From an uncultured Actinomyces sp. (GTDB lineage Bacteria > Actinomycetota > Actinomycetes > Actinomycetales > Actinomycetaceae), in contig CALLSD010000003.1 of NCBI GenBank assembly GCA_938014245.1, positions 1 to 33,262 on the forward strand: 33,262 nt of DNA, given 5' to 3'. Below the pieces are notes generated by a model. That model was not told the origin of the DNA and did no database searches. It worked only from the letters and a program-made list of their open reading frames with translations. How positions within the stretch are numbered: the stretch's first letter is position 1; every line of letters starts with the position of its first letter. Positions 6,819 to 14,347 of the stretch are shown in pieces. The position numbers were made by a program, and so were the translations under genes.

Positions 6819-8444
6819 ATGACAACTCTTAAGACCCGTCGAGGCATCAGCCTCCTCGCCGTCATCGCAGTTGCTGCTGGCGCTGCTGCGGTTCCGGGTA
6901 TTGCTACGGCAGCCCCGACCGCATCCGCATTCGGCGTCGTTGCAACCGCTCCCCAGCTCCCCTCGCTGGTCGACCTGGACCCCGCCAAGACCGGCTCCAT
7001 CACCATCCACAAGCTGGTGAAGGATGACACCAACGGCACCACCGAAGGCACCGGCCTTGAGGACACCACCGTCACCGGCACCGGCCTCGACGGCGCAAAG
7101 TTCACCGTCCAGCGCCTGACCGGCGTCGACCTGACCACTCAGGCCGGCTGGGAAAAGCTCGTGGGCTACAACGGCAACGTTGACGCCGCAAAGGCTGACG
7201 GCGTTGACGCCCCGGTCGAGAAGACGACCGCTGGCGGCGGCCTCGCCAAGTTCGAGAACCTGCCCCTCGGCGCCTACATCGTCACCGAAACCGTGACCCC
7301 CGCAGGCTACATCGGCTCCAAGCCCTTCATCATCACCGTCCCGATGACGCACCCCACCGAGAAGAACGAGTGGAACTACAACCTGCACGTCTACCCCAAG
7401 AACTCCAAGGCTGGCGTTGACAAGCAGGTCAAGGACGACACCACTCCCGCGGTTGGCTCCGAGATCAACTACACCATTAACTCCGACATCCCCAGCCTCC
7501 CCGCTGGCGACAAGCTGAAGACCTACATGGTCGCCGACCAGTACGACAAGCGCGTCACCATTGCGACCAGCGATGTCACCCTGGCGCTGTCTGACGGCAC
7601 CGCTCTTGCGGCCGGCACCGACTACGATCTCAAGACCGCTACCGGAACCGTTGCTGCTGGTACAGACAACTACAAGTTCATCACCGCTGTCTTCACCGAA
7701 GCCGGCCGTAACAAGATTGCTGCCGCCCGTGCAGCAGGAACCGACGCCACCAAGGTCGTCATGAAGCTCAAGGGCACCGTCACCGGTCCGCTCTCCGGAA
7801 ACGGCCTGGTCCCCAACAAGGTCACCCTGATCCCGAACACCCCGGCAACCCCGTGGGATCCCGAGTCGGGCACCACTCCTCCCCCGGAGTACCCGAACTC
7901 TGAGGTCGTCTCCAAGTTCGGCAAGGTCAAGATCACCAAGGTCTCCGCAGCCGATCCGACCGCCAAGCTCAAGGACGCCGAGTTCTCGGTCTACAAGTGC
8001 ACCCCCACCGGACTGACCTCCGGCACCGACAACTTCGTTTCCACCAACGCAACCCTCGGTGCGAAGATCACCGTTAATGGCAAGGACACCTTCACCACCG
8101 ACGCCGACGGCGTCGTGGAAATCGACTCCCTGCGCAACAACGACTGGGAGAACAACAAGCAGGTCGACAACCCCGGTTGGTACTGCCTCGTTGAAACCAA
8201 GGCTCCTGCAGGCTTCGAGCTCCAGACCCGCCCGATCGCCTTCCAGATCCTCCAGTCCAACTCCAAGGCCGACAACCAGTACACCCTGGAGACCACGGTC
8301 AAGGATGCTCCTCACAACGGTGGATTCCGCCTGCCCGTCACCGGTGCTGCCGGTGTGGGCGTGCTGATCGCAGCTGGCTCCGCACTCGTTGCTGGCGCTG
8401 GCGCCATCACCATTGCGAACAAGCGTCGCAAGGAAAACGCCTGA
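6819..8444 (+). CDS. Major fimbrial shaft pilin (fimbrillin, SpaA/FimA/FimP-like)
   Basis: This 541-residue fimbrillin would be polymerised by the downstream sortase into the pilus shaft. It has a signal peptide ending near TATAAP, a first domain rich in Thr/Asp, the pilin motif VYPKN with candidate lysine K194 in HVYPKNSK, a second domain, and a C-terminal CnaB-like domain with E-box YCLVETKAPAGF (455-466). Sorting signal LPVTG is at 505-509, followed by a hydrophobic segment and the tail KRRKENA. C394 and C456 are placed like the disulfide pair of the Actinomyces FimA C-terminal domain, which is formed by the oxidoreductase MdbA. The ATG at 6819 has AGGAG 7 nt upstream; the frame is open further upstream but without signal. 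Organisation matches fimP-srtC1 or fimA-srtC2; which type is not decidable here. Confidence 0.92.
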   Translation: MTTLKTRRGISLLAVIAVAAGAAAVPGIATAAPTASAFGVVATAPQLPSLVDLDPAKTGSITIHKLVKDDTNGTTEGTGLEDTTVTGTGLDGAKFTVQRLTGVDLTTQAGWEKLVGYNGNVDAAKADGVDAPVEKTTAGGGLAKFENLPLGAYIVTETVTPAGYIGSKPFIITVPMTHPTEKNEWNYNLHVYPKNSKAGVDKQVKDDTTPAVGSEINYTINSDIPSLPAGDKLKTYMVADQYDKRVTIATSDVTLALSDGTALAAGTDYDLKTATGTVAAGTDNYKFITAVFTEAGRNKIAAARAAGTDATKVVMKLKGTVTGPLSGNGLVPNKVTLIPNTPATPWDPESGTTPPPEYPNSEVVSKFGKVKITKVSAADPTAKLKDAEFSVYKCTPTGLTSGTDNFVSTNATLGAKITVNGKDTFTTDADGVVEIDSLRNNDWENNKQVDNPGWYCLVETKAPAGFELQTRPIAFQILQSNSKADNQYTLETTVKDAPHNGGFRLPVTGAAGVGVLIAAGSALVAGAGAITIANKRRKENA

Positions 8445-8463
8445 TCTCTAACTGAGATTTAGC

Positions 8464-8503
8464 CGGGTGCGGGAAGGCCCACAGGTCTTCCCGCACCCGT
8501 TTC
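8464..8503 (+). terminator. Strong hairpin between shaft pilin and sortase
   Basis: A perfect 13-bp GC-rich stem (CGGGTGCGGGAAG at 8464-8476 with its complement at 8487-8499, 10-nt loop) is followed by TTTCTGT. It lies 19 nt after the pilin stop and ends 50 nt before the sortase start. No separate sortase promoter is evident, so this is likely a partial terminator that keeps sortase mRNA far below pilin mRNA, or a 3' stabiliser of the pilin transcript. Confidence 0.75.
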
Positions 8504-8549
8504 TGTACAATCAACACCAACCCCCATCACCCCATCCAAAAGGCGACTC

Positions 8550-9662
8550 ATGAGCGAGAACGACATCCACGCAGACGACAGCCTCACAAGCACCCCGGTT
8601 CAGGACGACACGCCCGAAACTGCGGAAGCACGCGAGCATAGACTCCGCAAGGCAAAACGTCGCCGTCGCCTCTTCACCATCCTCCCCCCGATCCTGCTGA
8701 TCCTCGGAATCTTGGTCCTGCTCTACCCAGTCGTTTCGACCTACCAAAACAACGTCGAACAACAGCGCATCGCCAAAGCATTCAGCGCCGAACAAACCAA
8801 CGTCGGTCGAGATGTCGTTAAAGACGAACTCGCACGCGCTGACGAATACAACCGCCAAGCCGCCGAAGCACCCATTCTTGACCCCTGGTTGGAATCCCAG
8901 CGGCCCAATACCCCCCAATACTCCGATTACCTGTCACAACTGAACGTGAACACCGTCATGGCGACCGTTAAGGTCCCCAAGGCCGATATCAGCCTCCCCG
9001 TCTACCACGGCACAGAAACCTCCACTCTTGAAAAGGGCGTCGGACACCTCTTTGGAACCGCACTCCCCGTCGGCGGCGAAGGAACCCACACGGTTCTCAC
9101 CGGCCACTCGGGCCTGGGAAGCGCAACCATGTTCGACCACCTCAACCGCGTCGAACTCGGTGACGTCTTCTACATCGAAGTCTTAGGGCGCCACCTCAAG
9201 TACAAGGTCACCGACATCCGGACCGTTCTCCCGAACGAAACGGAAACCCTGAACAAGGTCGCAGGAAAAGACCTCGCAACCCTGATCACCTGTACTCCAT
9301 ACGGAATCAACACTCACCGCCTCCTGGTCACCGGCGAGCGCATCCCCATGGACGATGCGCAAGTCGCAGAAGAATCGGCCGATGTTGAACCCGCTGTCGT
9401 TCAGACCTGGATGATCGCCGTTGTCGTCGGCATTATCATCGTCCTCATCACGACCGCAGTCCTATGGTTCCTCGCCCACAAGAACCGCAAGAAGCGCGAA
9501 ACCGCGCAGCTCGCAGCGGCAGAAAGCGGCGCACTCGCAGCTGAAGGCGCGCAAGCCGCCGACGAATCAGAAGCTCAGAACACAGTCAGCGAAGGTGAAA
9601 CCGCGCACGGCCTCGAAAGCGGTAACGACCGGACCACCGACGTTTCTGAAGCTCGCGAGTAG
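8550..9662 (+). CDS. srtC: Class C (pilin-specific) sortase
   Basis: This 370-residue membrane transpeptidase would cleave LPXTG-type pilins and join them through the pilin-motif lysine. It has a cytoplasmic N-terminus with many basic residues, a membrane segment (about 45-65), the class C lid motif DPW at 111-113, then the sortase barrel with H186 in LTGHSG, C248 in LITCTPYG and R257 in NTHRLLVTG as the catalytic triad. A second membrane segment (about 285-310) and an acidic, Ala-rich cytoplasmic tail complete it. The lid, the C-terminal membrane segment and the position directly after the shaft pilin all define class C. The ATG at 8550 is preceded by AAAAGG about 6 nt upstream. The roughly 50-residue tail after the last membrane segment is longer than usual. 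Confidence 0.95.
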   Translation: MSENDIHADDSLTSTPVQDDTPETAEAREHRLRKAKRRRRLFTILPPILLILGILVLLYPVVSTYQNNVEQQRIAKAFSAEQTNVGRDVVKDELARADEYNRQAAEAPILDPWLESQRPNTPQYSDYLSQLNVNTVMATVKVPKADISLPVYHGTETSTLEKGVGHLFGTALPVGGEGTHTVLTGHSGLGSATMFDHLNRVELGDVFYIEVLGRHLKYKVTDIRTVLPNETETLNKVAGKDLATLITCTPYGINTHRLLVTGERIPMDDAQVAEESADVEPAVVQTWMIAVVVGIIIVLITTAVLWFLAHKNRKKRETAQLAAAESGALAAEGAQAADESEAQNTVSEGETAHGLESGNDRTTDVSEARE

Positions 9663-9688
9663 AGCTCGCGCAATACGTCGTTCACACG

Positions 9689-9724
9689 CAGTGCCCCACC
9701 TTGGGAAACCAAGGTGGGGCACTG
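9689..9724. terminator. Bidirectional hairpin between srtC and sdaA
   Basis: A perfect 16-bp stem (9689-9704 with 9709-9724) closes a GAAA tetraloop between two convergent genes. Neither side has a long T-tract, but the stability and position mark it as the shared terminator of the pilus operon and the serine dehydratase gene. Confidence 0.8.
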
Positions 9725-9744
9725 AGCTTCACGCACAACGGCGC

Positions 9745-11478
9745 TTAACACTCGACAACGTTCACGGCCAAACCGCCAGCCGAGGTCTCCTTATATTTCG
9801 AGAGCATGTCATTTCCCGTTTGACGCATCGTCTCAATCGCGACATCCAAAGACACAGTGTGCCGGCCATCGCCCCACAGGGCCATTCGAGCCGCATTAAT
9901 CGCCTTCACAGCCGCAATCGCATTGCGCTCAATACACGGGATCTGAACCAAGCCGCCAACCGGATCACAGGTCAGCCCCAAGGAATGCTCCATCGCGATC
10001 TCAGCAGCATTCTCCACCTGCTCGGGAGTACCACCCAAAGCCTGCGCAAGCCCCGCAGCGGCCATCGCCGAGGCCGAACCGACCTCACCCTGGCAGCCGA
10101 CCTCCGCGCCAGCAATCGACGCATTGGTCTTAATGAGAGCGCCAATCGCAGTCGCCGCGAGCAAGAACTCGTGAATGCACTCTTGTCGAGCGCGCGCGCA
10201 CTCCGAATCCCCGCCCAGAGGAAGCTCCGAAATCCGGGCCATCTGCGCAGGAGAGCAATTCGGGAACTCGGCACCGGCCTCGGGGCAGAAAGAAACAAGG
10301 TAACCAAGAACAGCAGGGATCACGCCAGCAGCGCCATTCGTCGGCGCAGTGACAATGCGGTGACCCGCCGCGTTCTCCTCGTTCACCGCAAGAGCGTAGA
10401 GGTTAACCCAGTCCATGGCACGCAAAGGATCTTGCATAGCGCCGGCCCAGCCGTGGCGCTTTTCCAAGCAAAATGCCTTCTCTGCGCGGGCACGCAACTG
10501 CGCTGCCAGGGCATTTGCGCGCCTAGGCACATCCAAACCGCCCGGCAAAATACCCGTTGAGGCGATACCCGCGTCGATCGCGCCGAACATCGTATGCGCA
10601 ATGTGATCGAGGTATTCGGTGAGTGCAGCAGCGGGACGCGCGGAAAGCTCATTGGCGCGCACGAGCTCGGCGACCGAGAGCCCAGAGCGCGTGCACTGTT
10701 CCAAAAGCTCGGCGCCCGTCGAGAAGGGGAGGGGAGCCGGAGTACACATTCCCGTCGTTTCCTGCGCTGAAGCAAGCGAAGCGATCTCGGGATGCTCGCT
10801 ATCATCATTCGTTTGCGCCATGACGAAGCCGCCGCCCACCGAATAGTAGGTGCGCTGCAACAGTAACTCACCCGGATGCTCGACTAGTTCGCAAGACGTC
10901 GCCCAACCCTGGCCATCAGGGGCGATGCTGTCTTGGCCTCGGGAAGTGCCCGCCGTCGACGAAGCCTCACCGTAGGCACTGATCGTCAAAGCATTGACGT
11001 GGTAGGGCAGGACTCTCCGCGGAAGAAAACGAATATCCGCCTCGATATCAAAGGGAATCTCACGCCCACCCGCAAAAGGAAGCATCCCGCTCGAGGCGAT
11101 CGAAGGGATGACGCTCTCGACCGTATCGATAGAAACAGTCTCCGGGTCATAGCCCGCCAAACCCAGCAGAACCGCGCGATCCGTGTTGTGGCCTCGGCCG
11201 GTGGCACCAAGAGAACCAAAAAGCTCGACGCGCACGTGGGAGAGCCGCGAATACTCTGGAAGCGCACACAGCTCCGTCGAAAAAGCCAAGCCCGCGCGCA
11301 TGGGACCCACCGTGTGCGAAGAAGAAGGACCAATACCGACCGAGAACATGTCGAAAACTGAAAGCGGACGAGCGGCCGAGCTTGCGGGGACTTCGCCGGC
11401 GACAATCGCGGCGGGAGTAGGCATATCTGCGCTGTATTCGTCCTGTGTGGTGACGTCAATCGGCGGCTGAAGATCCAT
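9745..11478 (-). CDS. sdaA: L-serine dehydratase, iron-sulfur type
   Basis: This enzyme deaminates L-serine to pyruvate and ammonia with a [4Fe-4S] cluster. The N-terminal beta domain begins SVFDMFSVGIGPSSSHTVGPMRAG, and the alpha domain has the conserved segments TAPTNGAAGVIPAVLGY, IAGAEVGCQGEVGSASAMA, SLGLTCDPVGGLVQIPCIERN and the last residue Cys. The three internal Cys are the cluster ligands, and the terminal Cys matches the tail that plugs the active site in studied homologues. At 577 residues it is over 100 longer than E. coli SdaA: an N-terminal extension of about 37 residues and a longer linker between the domains (SSTAGTSRGQDSIAPDG and after). The start at 11478 is the most upstream plausible ATG; no strong ribosome binding site supports it and a later start is possible. 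Confidence 0.92.
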   Translation of the reverse strand: MDLQPPIDVTTQDEYSADMPTPAAIVAGEVPASSAARPLSVFDMFSVGIGPSSSHTVGPMRAGLAFSTELCALPEYSRLSHVRVELFGSLGATGRGHNTDRAVLLGLAGYDPETVSIDTVESVIPSIASSGMLPFAGGREIPFDIEADIRFLPRRVLPYHVNALTISAYGEASSTAGTSRGQDSIAPDGQGWATSCELVEHPGELLLQRTYYSVGGGFVMAQTNDDSEHPEIASLASAQETTGMCTPAPLPFSTGAELLEQCTRSGLSVAELVRANELSARPAAALTEYLDHIAHTMFGAIDAGIASTGILPGGLDVPRRANALAAQLRARAEKAFCLEKRHGWAGAMQDPLRAMDWVNLYALAVNEENAAGHRIVTAPTNGAAGVIPAVLGYLVSFCPEAGAEFPNCSPAQMARISELPLGGDSECARARQECIHEFLLAATAIGALIKTNASIAGAEVGCQGEVGSASAMAAAGLAQALGGTPEQVENAAEIAMEHSLGLTCDPVGGLVQIPCIERNAIAAVKAINAARMALWGDGRHTVSLDVAIETMRQTGNDMLSKYKETSAGGLAVNVVEC

Positions 11479-11607
11479 GGGTTCTATTGTGCCTGAAAAA
11501 GCCCCGTGAAGTGGAAAAGAGGGGAACCAGGTACACGGGAGAAAACTCTCTTGCGCCATGCGAGACTGCCCCGCGCACTTTGGGCGAATCTCTATAAACT
11601 TGATGTC

Positions 11608-12087
11608 ATGACTGAACGCATGAATGTCGAATCCTTTAACCTCGACCACCGCAGTGTCCTTGCCCCCTACGTTCGCGTTGCCGATCGCAAGACTCTCCCC
11701 GGTGGTGACGTCCTCATCAAGTACGATGTCCGCTTCACGCAGCCGAACAAGGCTCACCTGGAAATGCCTGCCGTTCACTCCATCGAACACCTGAGCGCAG
11801 AGCTCATGCGTAACCACACCACCAAGCTCATCGACTTTGGCCCCATGGGCTGCCAGACTGGCTTCTACGCGCTGCTCCTGGGCGTAGAGACCGAAGAATT
11901 CCTTCCCATCTTGCAGGCAACCTTCGAAGACATCCTCAATGCAACCGAAGTTCCCGCCGCAAACGAGGTCCAGTGCGGCTGGGGCGCGAACCACTCCCTG
12001 TCCGCCGCGCAGGACGCCGTCCGCGAATTCCTCGCGCACCGCGACGAATGGCTTGTCGTCACTCAGGACGATGCGGCCTCGTGCTGA
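11608..12087 (+). CDS. luxS: S-ribosylhomocysteine lyase (AI-2 synthase)
   Basis: LuxS cleaves S-ribosylhomocysteine to homocysteine and DPD, the precursor of autoinducer 2. The 159-residue product contains the metal site HSIEH (H57, H61) with catalytic Glu60, the catalytic Cys in MGCQTGFY, and the third metal ligand C123 in VQCGWGANHSL. Length is normal. The start is either the ATG at 11608 or at 11620 (MNVESFNLDH); no clear ribosome binding site precedes either. TATAAA at 11593-11598 is placed like a -10 box whose transcript would begin within a few bases of the first ATG, so translation may be leaderless. The next gene encodes the nucleosidase that makes its substrate. Confidence 0.97.
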   Translation: MTERMNVESFNLDHRSVLAPYVRVADRKTLPGGDVLIKYDVRFTQPNKAHLEMPAVHSIEHLSAELMRNHTTKLIDFGPMGCQTGFYALLLGVETEEFLPILQATFEDILNATEVPAANEVQCGWGANHSLSAAQDAVREFLAHRDEWLVVTQDDAASC

Positions 12088-12143
12088 GGCGTGTGCCGCT
12101 TTCTTCAACCGACAACTGACGATCTTTCCTAGAGAGGCCACTC

Positions 12144-12908
12144 ATGTCCTTGACCCTGACCCCTTCGCGCGTTCTTCCCACGGTTGACGCCTTCATTCAG
12201 TGTGCGATGGTCATGGAAGCACAGCCCTTCCTTGACGCCCTTGCGCCCCTCCCCGGTGCCGATGCGGTCGAGACCCTCAACGTCGGCGCGGAAGGTCACC
12301 ACCAGCAGAGCTATGCCCTTGGCCAGTTTGCGGGCCACACCGTCCTCGTCATCACCTCCGGCGTGGGCATCGCCAACGCCGCGGCAGCCGTCGCACGAGG
12401 CCTGACCATGGCCACCCCGAAGATCGTCATCGCGGGCGGCACCGCGGGTGGCCTTGAAGGTGGAATCAAGGTTGGTGACGTCGCAGGCGCCATCTCCACG
12501 ATCTACAACGACGCCGATGCCACCGTTTTTGGCTACGAACTTGGCCAGATCCCGCGCATGCCCGTGGACTACCACTCCTCGCAGCATGCGATCGACGCTC
12601 TTGCCAAGCTCGGCGAGGCGCAGCCCCACACCGTGCGCACGGGCCGCATCGTCACCGGCGATTCCTTTGCCTCCGAAAAGGTTGTTGCCCGAATTCGCGC
12701 AGGCTTCCCCGACGCGCTCGCGGTCGACATGGAAACCTGCGGAATGGCACAGGTGTGCTGGTCCAATGGCATCGACTGGATCTGCCTACGCGCGATCTCG
12801 GACCTGACCGGGGAAGGCGCCGATGAGGACTTCCACATGAACGGTGAGACCGCCGCATACCACTCTTTCGAGGCCGTGCGCGCATACCTCCCGCTCTTTT
12901 GCGCCTGA
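12144..12908 (+). CDS. mtn: 5'-methylthioadenosine/S-adenosylhomocysteine nucleosidase
   Basis: The enzyme removes adenine from S-adenosylhomocysteine (giving the LuxS substrate) and from methylthioadenosine. The 254-residue product has the nucleoside phosphorylase/hydrolase fold signatures: an N-terminal AMVMEAQPF segment with the catalytic-acid Glu, VITSGVGIANAAAA, IVIAGGTAGGL, the purine/ribose-binding AVDMETCGMAQVC with the metallo-free VDMET motif, and LRAISDLTG with the purine-binding Asp. It follows luxS by 56 nt with AGAGAGG upstream of its ATG, so the pair forms a complete SAH detoxification and AI-2 pathway. It is slightly longer than E. coli MtnN at the N-terminus. Confidence 0.95.
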   Translation: MSLTLTPSRVLPTVDAFIQCAMVMEAQPFLDALAPLPGADAVETLNVGAEGHHQQSYALGQFAGHTVLVITSGVGIANAAAAVARGLTMATPKIVIAGGTAGGLEGGIKVGDVAGAISTIYNDADATVFGYELGQIPRMPVDYHSSQHAIDALAKLGEAQPHTVRTGRIVTGDSFASEKVVARIRAGFPDALAVDMETCGMAQVCWSNGIDWICLRAISDLTGEGADEDFHMNGETAAYHSFEAVRAYLPLFCA

Positions 12909-12919
12909 GAGATGATGCC

Positions 12920-13408
12920 ATGTCTTTCTCAGTCCTGATGGTCTGCACCGGCAACATTTGCCGCTCCGTGATGGCCGAGCAAATCCTTCGCGAGGCGGCC
13001 GCCGATAGCGGAGTCGATATTTGTGTTGATTCCGCGGGCATCAGCGATGAAGAACACGGGCATGGCATTGATTCTCGGGCTGCGCGTGCACTGCGCGAGG
13101 GCGGGTATCGCGTGCCCTCGCATCGTGCTCGCCAGGTTCAGGCGGGGGAACTCCAGCGCTGGGATCTGATCCTTGCGATGACCTCCTCCCACCTTCGCGC
13201 CCTTGAACGGCTTGCGGGTGGTCCCGATCCGAAGATCCGCATGTTTCGTGATTTCGAGGAGTCCGTGGGAGAGTCCGCCCGCGGGGGCAGTCGTGATGTG
13301 CCCGACCCCTGGTACGGTGATTATTCCGATTTCGAGGCCACGCGCGCGACCATCGAAAAGTGCACTCCCGCGATCCTTGAGTATGCAGCAGGGAGCTTGA
13401 ATCGGTGA
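12920..13408 (+). CDS. Low-molecular-weight protein-tyrosine phosphatase
   Basis: The 162-residue product is a cysteine phosphatase of the LMW-PTP/arsenate-reductase fold. The P-loop CTGNICRS (C9 nucleophile, R15) is at the extreme N-terminus and the general-acid motif DPWYG, with its Asp, is near the C-terminus, as in the family. The ATG at 12920 has GAGA upstream; a TTG at 12899 would overlap the preceding nucleosidase gene and is less likely. It begins 11 nt after that gene and its TGA overlaps the GTG of the following lipoprotein gene, so it is part of the luxS-mtn operon. Its substrate is unknown; relatives act on tyrosine-phosphorylated capsule or signalling proteins. Confidence 0.93.
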   Translation: MSFSVLMVCTGNICRSVMAEQILREAAADSGVDICVDSAGISDEEHGHGIDSRAARALREGGYRVPSHRARQVQAGELQRWDLILAMTSSHLRALERLAGGPDPKIRMFRDFEESVGESARGGSRDVPDPWYGDYSDFEATRATIEKCTPAILEYAAGSLNR

Positions 13409-14250
13409 CGAAACGATTCACGCGCACGCGCGCGCTTCTCACGCTGTGCGTGGCGGCGGCCTCGGCAATGGGGATAGGGGGCTGCGGGCAAGCAGAACCC
13501 GAGATCACCCAGACGCCTACTCAGGATTCCCCCCGCGGAATCGCGCTCGACTACACGGGGTTTGACCCGGAAAACTTTATTTCAGACCAAGTGCTGGACG
13601 ATTCGACGACGATGACGGACGCGCAGATCGCTGCCTTCATCGACGAAAAAGGCGAAGGGTGCCAAGCGGGGCGTGCGAATGATCAAGATATCCCCTGCTT
13701 GAAGGATTTCTCGGTCGTCACTGAAAGCTATGCGGGCGATGACTACTGTCCATGGGGATACCAGGGCGGTGAGGAAGAAAGCGCCGCGCAGATCATCGGG
13801 CAAGCCGCGCGTTCATGTGGAGTGAACCCGCAGGTTCTTCTGGTGACCCTCCAAAAAGAACAGGGTTTGATTTACGCCTCGGGTGGGGATTTTCAGTGGT
13901 TTAGCTACCCCAGCGCGATGGGATACGCCTGTCCGGATAACAGTACCTGCGATCCCGATTACGCGGGTTTTCAACGGCAGGTCTACTATGCTGCGCGGCA
14001 ATTTGCGATCTATCGGATAAAGCCTGAGCGTTATCGATTCCAGGCAGGGCAGCGGGTCGAGGCTCGCTATGCGCCCGCACAAGAGTGCACCACGACGCAG
14101 ATCACTCCTGCTAACCGAGCAACTGCGAGCATGTATAACTACACGCCTTATGTGCCCAATAGGGGTGCGTTGAAAGGGCGTGGGGATGAGTGCTCTGTCT
14201 ATGGGAATGCAAACGTTTACGCATACATGCGAGCATGGTTTCCACAATAA
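13405..14250 (+). CDS. Secreted lipoprotein with a lysozyme-fold-like domain
   Basis: The 281-residue product has a basic N-terminus, a hydrophobic signal segment and a lipobox-like GIGGC (Cys about 27), so it is probably lipid-anchored outside the cell. The mature part contains NPQVLLVTLQKEQGLI, YPSAMGYACPD, YYAARQFAIYR and YNYTPYVPNRG followed by ANVYAYMRAWF. This pattern recurs in actinobacterial secreted proteins variously labelled hemagglutinin or glucosaminidase-like, and VTLQKEQGLI resembles the catalytic-Glu helix of lytic transglycosylases. A peptidoglycan-directed role is inference. It has several Cys pairs, which fits oxidative folding outside the cell. Its GTG start overlaps the phosphatase stop codon (GTGA), so the two are translationally coupled. 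Confidence 0.75.
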   Translation: MTKRFTRTRALLTLCVAAASAMGIGGCGQAEPEITQTPTQDSPRGIALDYTGFDPENFISDQVLDDSTTMTDAQIAAFIDEKGEGCQAGRANDQDIPCLKDFSVVTESYAGDDYCPWGYQGGEEESAAQIIGQAARSCGVNPQVLLVTLQKEQGLIYASGGDFQWFSYPSAMGYACPDNSTCDPDYAGFQRQVYYAARQFAIYRIKPERYRFQAGQRVEARYAPAQECTTTQITPANRATASMYNYTPYVPNRGALKGRGDECSVYGNANVYAYMRAWFPQ

Positions 14251-14321
14251 TGTTGCAACTCAAGCAATGATGGGTGGCGCGGGTATACACTGACTCTGCT
14301 GAGCACGCCCATGTTCGTGCG

Positions 14322-14331
14322 ACAACGTTGT
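14322..14331. promoter_or_regulatory. Palindrome upstream of the ROK-like gene
   Basis: ACAACGTTGT is a perfect 10-bp palindrome ending 16 nt before the ATG. Short palindromes of this kind are common LacI- or ROK-type operator cores, so autoregulation or control by another repressor is possible. TATACA at 14284-14289 could be a -10 box, which would put the palindrome in the leader. Confidence 0.35.
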
Positions 14332-14347
14332 TGCAGAGGGGCTCGTC

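Noticed and set aside
2311..8315. Long minus-strand open frames (488, 435 and 508 codons) inside the pilin genes
   Set aside because: They mirror the repeats and codon bias of the real plus-strand pilins and have no start signals or family resemblance.
11479..12141. Open extension of the serine dehydratase frame upstream through luxS
   Set aside because: The extension would overlap luxS in antisense and encodes no recognisable domain; the dehydratase homology begins after 11478.
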